Positions 6,623 through 11,344 of a stretch of DNA of 11,344 nt are shown one piece after another. The position numbers and the translations under genes were made by a program. The notes under the pieces were generated by a model. That model was not told the DNA's origin. It did no database searches and saw nothing but the letters and a program-made list of their open reading frames with translations. Each line of letters starts with the position of its first letter. Positions within the stretch are counted from its first letter, which is position 1. The stretch lies in contig CAZPAH010000092.1 in assembly GCA_964584495.1 (NCBI GenBank), positions 1 to 11,344 on the forward strand, written 5' to 3'. Source of the stretch: CAZPAH01 sp964584495. Its GTDB lineage: Bacteria > Krumholzibacteriota > Krumholzibacteriia > Krumholzibacteriales > Krumholzibacteriaceae.

Positions 6623-9600
6623 ATGAAAACAATGCCGCTTCATTCGAGAATCCCCGTTTTCGTGATTATCATCCTTCTTTTTATCTCATATTCCGGATCA
6701 TGCCGGTCACAAGCGATAAGATTCGGTAAAAACAAGGTACAGTATAAAGATTTCAAATGGAAGATACTGAATACACCCCATTTCGATATTCATTTCGATG
6801 AGGGAGACAGGGATCTGGCCGCCAGGACGGCCGTCTATCTGGAGTACGGATACCAGAAACACTCCAGATCGTTCGGCCATAACATATCCTGGAGGATTCC
6901 GGTCATACTGTACGACAGCCACAGCGATTTCCAGCAGACTAACACGACGTGGGGCCTCATCCCGGAAGGAGCGATGGCGTTCGCCGAGCCCAACCGCAAG
7001 CGGATAGTCCTGCATTTCAGCGGATCGAACGAGGACTTTTCGCAGACCTGCATGCACGAGCTCGTTCATATCTTCCAGTTCGACATGGTTTACGGGAATC
7101 TTCTGCGTTCGGTCTTCTCGCGCAATTTTCTATTCCAGGTCCCGCTGTGGCTGATGGAAGGAATGGCCGAATATTATTCGGCCGGCGGCGTCGACACGGG
7201 CTGCGAGATGTATATCAGGGATGCGGCCGTCTTCGATTATCTTCCATATAACCTAGAGTACACGGGAGGGTATTTCGTCTACAAGACGGGGCAGTCGGCT
7301 ATCAATTATATCAACGAGACCTACGGCGACGGCAAGATTATCGAGATCCTCGACCAGCTGAAGTTTCAGCGTTCCGCCGATCTCGCGTTAAAAAGCACGA
7401 TCGGCATCAATACCGAGGAGCTTACGCGCGACTGGAAGAAATCTTTGAGGAAGAAATACTGGCCGGTCTACGCGAATAAGAACGAGCCCGAATCGCACGG
7501 CAGAAGATTGACCGATCACATGAAGAACCACAATTTCAACAACTCGAAACCGGAATTTTCCAGCGACGGGGAAAGCATCGTCTACTATTCGGACAGGGAT
7601 GGGCTTGACGGGATATACTTGCTGAATGCGCTTACGGGGGAAGTCGAGAAGAAGCTCCTCATCGGGACCATGTCGGATCGTTTCGAATCGATTCGCACGA
7701 TGAGATCGAGCCTGACCTGGGATCCGGTAGAGGAACGCATCGCGTTCGTTGCGAAATCGAGCGGCAGGGACAAACTGTTCGTGATGAAGGTCCCGGAGGG
7801 GAAGATAGAGAACGAGATCGAGTTGCCGCTGGATTTTTTCTTCGATCCCTCGTGGTCGCCGGATGGGGCTAGGATAGCCCTGGTGGGGACGGTCAGGGGA
7901 CAGACGGATATCTATATATACGAGCTGGCAGCAAACCGGCTGATGCAGGTTACCGACGACCTAGAAGACGAAAAAGAGCCCGTCTGGTTTCAGGACGGCG
8001 GAAGGATCGCATACGTCAGGTATCCCGAGAATGCGGTCGAACCGTTATTCGTCGAGGACAGCACGGGGACGGATAGGCTGTCCGGAATCGATTTCAGCTC
8101 GCTCGGGAACGTTGTTCAGGTGACAAGCGATATCTGGAGCATAGATCTCGACAGCGGGGAGAAGAAAGTCCTGATCTCAACGGCCGGCAACGATGAATCC
8201 CCCGTGATTATGCCCGGAGGAGACGAGATCGTATTCGTCTCCGACGAAACGGGCATATCGAATCTTTACAGGGGAAGCCTCGACGTCGGAAGCTATTACA
8301 GATTCACCGATGTTCTGGGAGGAATATTCACTCCCGCCTACTCCGCATCCAAGGACAGGCTTGTGTTCAGCGCTTTCAACTCTGCCGGATACGACATCTT
8401 CATAATGGACGAATTCTCCGAGAAATCGAAAGAGGCATACTCGACGGGGAGCCCGATGATGGCCATGAGCGAAGAGAGCGGGGATTCGACATTCGACGGG
8501 GAGCCCGAAGGCGGGGGAATATCGACGGCCGACGCGATTTATTCGAGCCGGACGGAAAGGGACGTAGGCTATCTTACCACGGGTCCCGATACGACGGTCG
8601 TCGCCGTTCCGGAAAGGACGCCAAAAGCGGTTCCCGATATCGTAATAAAGGAAGACTCGAAAGAGGGTATCGATCCCGACACCTTGACGGTTCTCCGCGA
8701 TAAATTCAGAAAGAAGATAGGAACCATTGAACCTTACAACCTGAGTTTTTCGGCCGATTACGTGGGCAACGGGATGGGACTGTTTTTCTCCACCGGTTTT
8801 GGCTTCGGCCTCATGAACAGCATCGCGTTCAGCGATCTTATGGGAGATCACCACCTCTTTTTCGCCTTTAATATTTACAGGTCGATAGAGGACAGCGATC
8901 TGATGCTGTCCTATTATTACCTGAAAAAGAGGATCGATTACGGAGTGGGGATTTTCCAGTACAAGAACTATCTCTATTCCAGGCTTTCATCGGTGGGAGA
9001 AGCATTCCTCGATTACAGGTATTTCACTGAACGGAATTACGGAGTGTTCGGGCTCGCCAGCTACCCGTTCTCCATGTTCACGAGGACCGAGCTCGAATTA
9101 CAGGCTTTCGTATCGGAGAGATCGTTTCTCTCCTTTGAAACGTACGATGATTATTATAACGCATATTATCTGGAGCCCGGGGAAACTTCGAAGAAGAGGT
9201 TGATCCAGCCGACCCTGTCCCTTATTCACGATACGGCCTATTATGGGTCGTTCGGTCCGGTGATTGGGTCCAAGTTCATGATCAGCTATTCGAGGGCCCT
9301 TTCATTCAGCGGAGATGACGTTTCACGCACTGGCCTGTATTTCGACTACAGAAAGTACCAGCCCGTCTTTTACCGCAATTCGCTGGCGTTCCGGTCGATC
9401 GTATCCTTCAGCGAGGGCAACGATCTGAGGTATTTTTTCCTCGGCGGACCGACTACCATGAGAGGATACGATTATCTGCAATTCCAGGGATCGAAAATCA
9501 TGCTTTTCAATCTCGAGTACCGTTATCCGCTGGTTGATGCTATAGTATTCGGGTGGCCCGGGCGTTGGGCCATAACGAATATAGGAGGAACTTTATTTTT

Positions 9601-9820
9601 CGATACCGGAAGCGTCTGGGGTCCGGGGCGTTATGTCGAGCCGTTGCCTCTGAACCTGGTGGCCAGAGAGATAAACGGATTGAAATTCTACAGCGATTTC
9701 GGTATCGGATTCTTCATGCGGATGGGATTCATGGTGCTGAATTTCCAGCTCGGCTGGCCGACGGATTTTAACCGTACCTCCGACGCGCAGTTCCATTTCT
9801 ATATCGGGCCGCAGTTCTAG
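6623..9820 (+). CDS. Fusion: gluzincin metallopeptidase + TolB/PD40 propeller + Omp85-type barrel
   Basis: This protein has 1065 residues. A signal sequence at 1-31 has a strong hydrophobic core (VFVIIILLFISYSG) with cleavage likely after SQA; SGSC could also be read as a poor lipobox. A peptidase MA-like domain (about 40-290) carries HELVH at 145-149 and WLMEGMAEY, with the likely third zinc ligand Glu179, so the zinc site looks intact. A TolB-type propeller (about 300-600) shows six PD40-like repeats starting near 309, 363, 408, 452, 526 and 570, for example DPSWSPDGARIALV. A linker of about 100 residues, partly acidic and Gly-rich, leads to a barrel from about 702 to 1065. This has the Omp85-like MRGY motif at 946-949, after FLGGPTT, and a C-terminal FHFYIGPQF. 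By Omp85 topology the protease and propeller should be periplasmic. Similar architectures are annotated in databases as PD40- or BamA/TamA-family proteins, but I know of no characterised member. It follows tamB by 71 bases and is probably in the same operon. Substrate and activity are unknown. Confidence 0.88.
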   Translation: MKTMPLHSRIPVFVIIILLFISYSGSCRSQAIRFGKNKVQYKDFKWKILNTPHFDIHFDEGDRDLAARTAVYLEYGYQKHSRSFGHNISWRIPVILYDSHSDFQQTNTTWGLIPEGAMAFAEPNRKRIVLHFSGSNEDFSQTCMHELVHIFQFDMVYGNLLRSVFSRNFLFQVPLWLMEGMAEYYSAGGVDTGCEMYIRDAAVFDYLPYNLEYTGGYFVYKTGQSAINYINETYGDGKIIEILDQLKFQRSADLALKSTIGINTEELTRDWKKSLRKKYWPVYANKNEPESHGRRLTDHMKNHNFNNSKPEFSSDGESIVYYSDRDGLDGIYLLNALTGEVEKKLLIGTMSDRFESIRTMRSSLTWDPVEERIAFVAKSSGRDKLFVMKVPEGKIENEIELPLDFFFDPSWSPDGARIALVGTVRGQTDIYIYELAANRLMQVTDDLEDEKEPVWFQDGGRIAYVRYPENAVEPLFVEDSTGTDRLSGIDFSSLGNVVQVTSDIWSIDLDSGEKKVLISTAGNDESPVIMPGGDEIVFVSDETGISNLYRGSLDVGSYYRFTDVLGGIFTPAYSASKDRLVFSAFNSAGYDIFIMDEFSEKSKEAYSTGSPMMAMSEESGDSTFDGEPEGGGISTADAIYSSRTERDVGYLTTGPDTTVVAVPERTPKAVPDIVIKEDSKEGIDPDTLTVLRDKFRKKIGTIEPYNLSFSADYVGNGMGLFFSTGFGFGLMNSIAFSDLMGDHHLFFAFNIYRSIEDSDLMLSYYYLKKRIDYGVGIFQYKNYLYSRLSSVGEAFLDYRYFTERNYGVFGLASYPFSMFTRTELELQAFVSERSFLSFETYDDYYNAYYLEPGETSKKRLIQPTLSLIHDTAYYGSFGPVIGSKFMISYSRALSFSGDDVSRTGLYFDYRKYQPVFYRNSLAFRSIVSFSEGNDLRYFFLGGPTTMRGYDYLQFQGSKIMLFNLEYRYPLVDAIVFGWPGRWAITNIGGTLFFDTGSVWGPGRYVEPLPLNLVAREINGLKFYSDFGIGFFMRMGFMVLNFQLGWPTDFNRTSDAQFHFYIGPQF

Positions 9821-9873
9821 ACCTGAAAAACCCTTATCAGGACAACAACTGAAGAGAGAGGCGTTTCTACATC

Positions 9874-11344
9874 ATGAGCGAACTGAACAAGTACCAGCGC
9901 GAGGCTGTCGAAAGGGCGGGCGGGCACGTGCTGGTCCTGGCGGGAGCGGGGAGCGGAAAAACGAGGGTCCTGACCAGGAGGATTGTGCACCTGATTCGGG
10001 AGGAAGGGGTTTCTCCCGAAAGGATATTGGCATTCACGTTCACCAACAAGGCCGCTGGAGAGATGCGAAGCAGGATCGAACGATCCGTTTCGGCAGGCAA
10101 GCTCCCCGCCTGGATAGGCACCTTTCACGCGACGGGGTTGAAGATATTGAGAAGGGAAGCGGTCCGAATAGGATTCAGCAACAATTTCGCGATATACGAT
10201 GAGGATGACGTTCAGAGCATGCTCAAGGATATTATCAAGAGGAAGGGCTGGAAGCTTGACGAGTACCCGCCCGGGATAATCCGGGCGAGGATATCCCGTT
10301 GGAAAAACAGCCTTGTAGGGCCGGAGGAGGCGATGGAGAACGCAAAAGACCCAGTGGAGGAGCTCCAGGCGGAGGTCTACAAAGCGTATATCGCGGGGCT
10401 CAGGAAGTGCAATGCGTTCGATTTCGATGATTTGATAACCAGGGTCGTCGAGCTGTTCGCGACCTTTCCGAGGGTGAAGGAGAGGTTTGCAAGGCAGTTC
10501 AAGCACGTGCTGGTCGACGAATTCCAGGATACGAATACGATACAGATGGTGATGATAGACTCGCTAGCCTCGATTCACGGAAATCTTTTCGTGGTGGGAG
10601 ACGACGACCAGGCCATATACGGTTGGAGGGGGGCTACAATAGACAACATTCTTCAATTCGACAGGGTCTACGAAGACACCGTTACGATACGGCTCGAGGA
10701 AAATTACCGGTCTACAAATACGATTCTCGATGCTTCGAACGCTCTTATCTCCAATAATTCCGGAAGAAAAGGGAAGACTCTCTGGTCGAGGAAGGGGAAG
10801 GGCGAGCCGGTTTCGATCTACTACGCCGATGACGACAGAGAGGAAGCCGTTGCCGTGAGGGAGACTATCATCTCGTTGATCAGGCAGGGATATCCTCGCA
10901 ACGATATCGCGGTGCTGTACAGGACGCACGCGCAATCGCGGGCCCTTGAATCGGCGATGCTCAAGGGAGGGCTTCCCTACCAGATAATTGGCGGCGTGCG
11001 TTTCTATGAAAGAAAGGAAATCAAGGATCTTCTGGCTTATCTGAAGCTGATCAACAACAGCAAGGATGATGTCAGCTTCAAGCGTATATTGAACGTTCCC
11101 AAAAGGGGGATCGGCGTCGTCTCTATGAGCCGGATAGAGAAAGGCGCCGGCACAAACAATTTACTCCCATACATAAGGGGGGGAATGGAACCGGAGGGGA
11201 TAGGGAGCTCTCAACGATCGAGGATAGAGGAGTTCTCCAGGTTGATAGCCTCCCTGGAGCTCATGGCCGGAAAGTCGACCGTGCACGAAATCCTGAACGA
11301 GGTGATAGAGAGAACGGGATATCGGGAATACCTGCAGGAAGATA
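9874..11344 (+). CDS. UvrD/PcrA/Rep-family ATP-dependent DNA helicase, N-terminal part
   Basis: Open from ATG 9874 to the window edge, giving 490 residues of a protein usually 650-800 long. Superfamily-1A motifs appear in order: Q motif LNKYQREAV (4-12), Walker A GAGSGKT (24-30), motif Ia AFTFTNKAAGEM (53-64), TFHA (83-86), motif II VDEFQD (214-219), motif III GDDDQAIYGWRGA (242-254) and motif IV RLEENYRST (273-281). The 2B region begins with the conserved NVPKRGIG near 409-416. Motifs V and VI lie beyond the edge. Such helicases unwind DNA 3' to 5' in nucleotide-excision and mismatch repair or help replication past blocks. PcrA/UvrD is most likely, but UvrD, PcrA and Rep cannot be split on this part. 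ATG 9874 is the only usable start because a stop lies in frame at 9850-9852. The purine-rich GAGAGAGG upstream is about 12 bases away, a weak ribosome binding site. It begins 53 bases after the fusion gene, with no clear terminator or promoter between. Confidence 0.95.
   Translation, partial: MSELNKYQREAVERAGGHVLVLAGAGSGKTRVLTRRIVHLIREEGVSPERILAFTFTNKAAGEMRSRIERSVSAGKLPAWIGTFHATGLKILRREAVRIGFSNNFAIYDEDDVQSMLKDIIKRKGWKLDEYPPGIIRARISRWKNSLVGPEEAMENAKDPVEELQAEVYKAYIAGLRKCNAFDFDDLITRVVELFATFPRVKERFARQFKHVLVDEFQDTNTIQMVMIDSLASIHGNLFVVGDDDQAIYGWRGATIDNILQFDRVYEDTVTIRLEENYRSTNTILDASNALISNNSGRKGKTLWSRKGKGEPVSIYYADDDREEAVAVRETIISLIRQGYPRNDIAVLYRTHAQSRALESAMLKGGLPYQIIGGVRFYERKEIKDLLAYLKLINNSKDDVSFKRILNVPKRGIGVVSMSRIEKGAGTNNLLPYIRGGMEPEGIGSSQRSRIEEFSRLIASLELMAGKSTVHEILNEVIERTGYREYLQED

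Noticed and set aside
8177..8854. 225-codon minus-strand frame opposite the fusion gene
   Set aside because: Antisense to the propeller and linker coding region, with no independent evidence.
9822..9841. CCTGA/TCAGG hairpin after the fusion gene as a terminator
   Set aside because: The stem is only 5 pairs with a 10-base loop and no T-run follows, so it is not a convincing intrinsic terminator.
9817..10506. 229-codon minus-strand frame at the start of the helicase gene
   Set aside because: The plus strand carries consecutive SF1 helicase motifs over the same bases, so this frame is a shadow.

Overview
The window reads as chromosomal DNA from a Gram-negative (diderm) bacterium. It holds outer-membrane (OM) biogenesis genes: an RseP-type site-2 protease, an Omp85 insertase, a TamB-like protein and a large OM barrel fusion. 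GC content is near 50 percent. Arginine is mostly written AGG/AGA and isoleucine is often ATA in every gene. The combination of a 3-POTRA Omp85 and a peptidase/TolB-propeller/Omp85 fusion recalls poorly cultured FCB-superphylum lineages (Krumholzibacteriota- or Eisenbacteria-like). That placement is inference from memory of such families, not a search result.

Layout. At 1-174 (+) is the C-terminal end of an M50 site-2 protease, most like RseP. At 238-636 (-) is a small predicted lipoprotein gene of unknown function, convergent with rseP and divergent from what follows. A clear sigma70-type promoter for it lies at 670-698. At 692-2626 (+) is an Omp85 protein with three POTRA domains and a barrel (TamA-like architecture). 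After 19 bases comes a 1301-residue TamB/DUF490 protein (2646-6551). After another 71 bases comes a 1065-residue protein (6623-9820) joining a gluzincin metallopeptidase domain, a six-bladed TolB/PD40 propeller and an Omp85-type barrel. At 9874-11344 (+) is the first 490 residues of a UvrD/PcrA/Rep superfamily-1 helicase, cut by the window end.

How the genes fit together. The three genes from 692 to 9820 are tightly spaced on one strand and form a probable operon for OM assembly. The Omp85 protein and the TamB-like protein form a likely barrel-plus-periplasm-spanning pair. The fusion protein is either a client of that pair or a further assembly/quality-control factor with its protease and propeller in the periplasm. 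The neighbouring rseP (envelope stress proteolysis) matches the common rseP-bamA gene order, interrupted here by the antisense lipoprotein gene. The helicase is a DNA-repair enzyme that probably follows the operon by chance or shares its transcript.

No tRNA, rRNA, CRISPR array, insertion sequence or convincing intrinsic terminator was seen. No gap between genes exceeds 75 bases.
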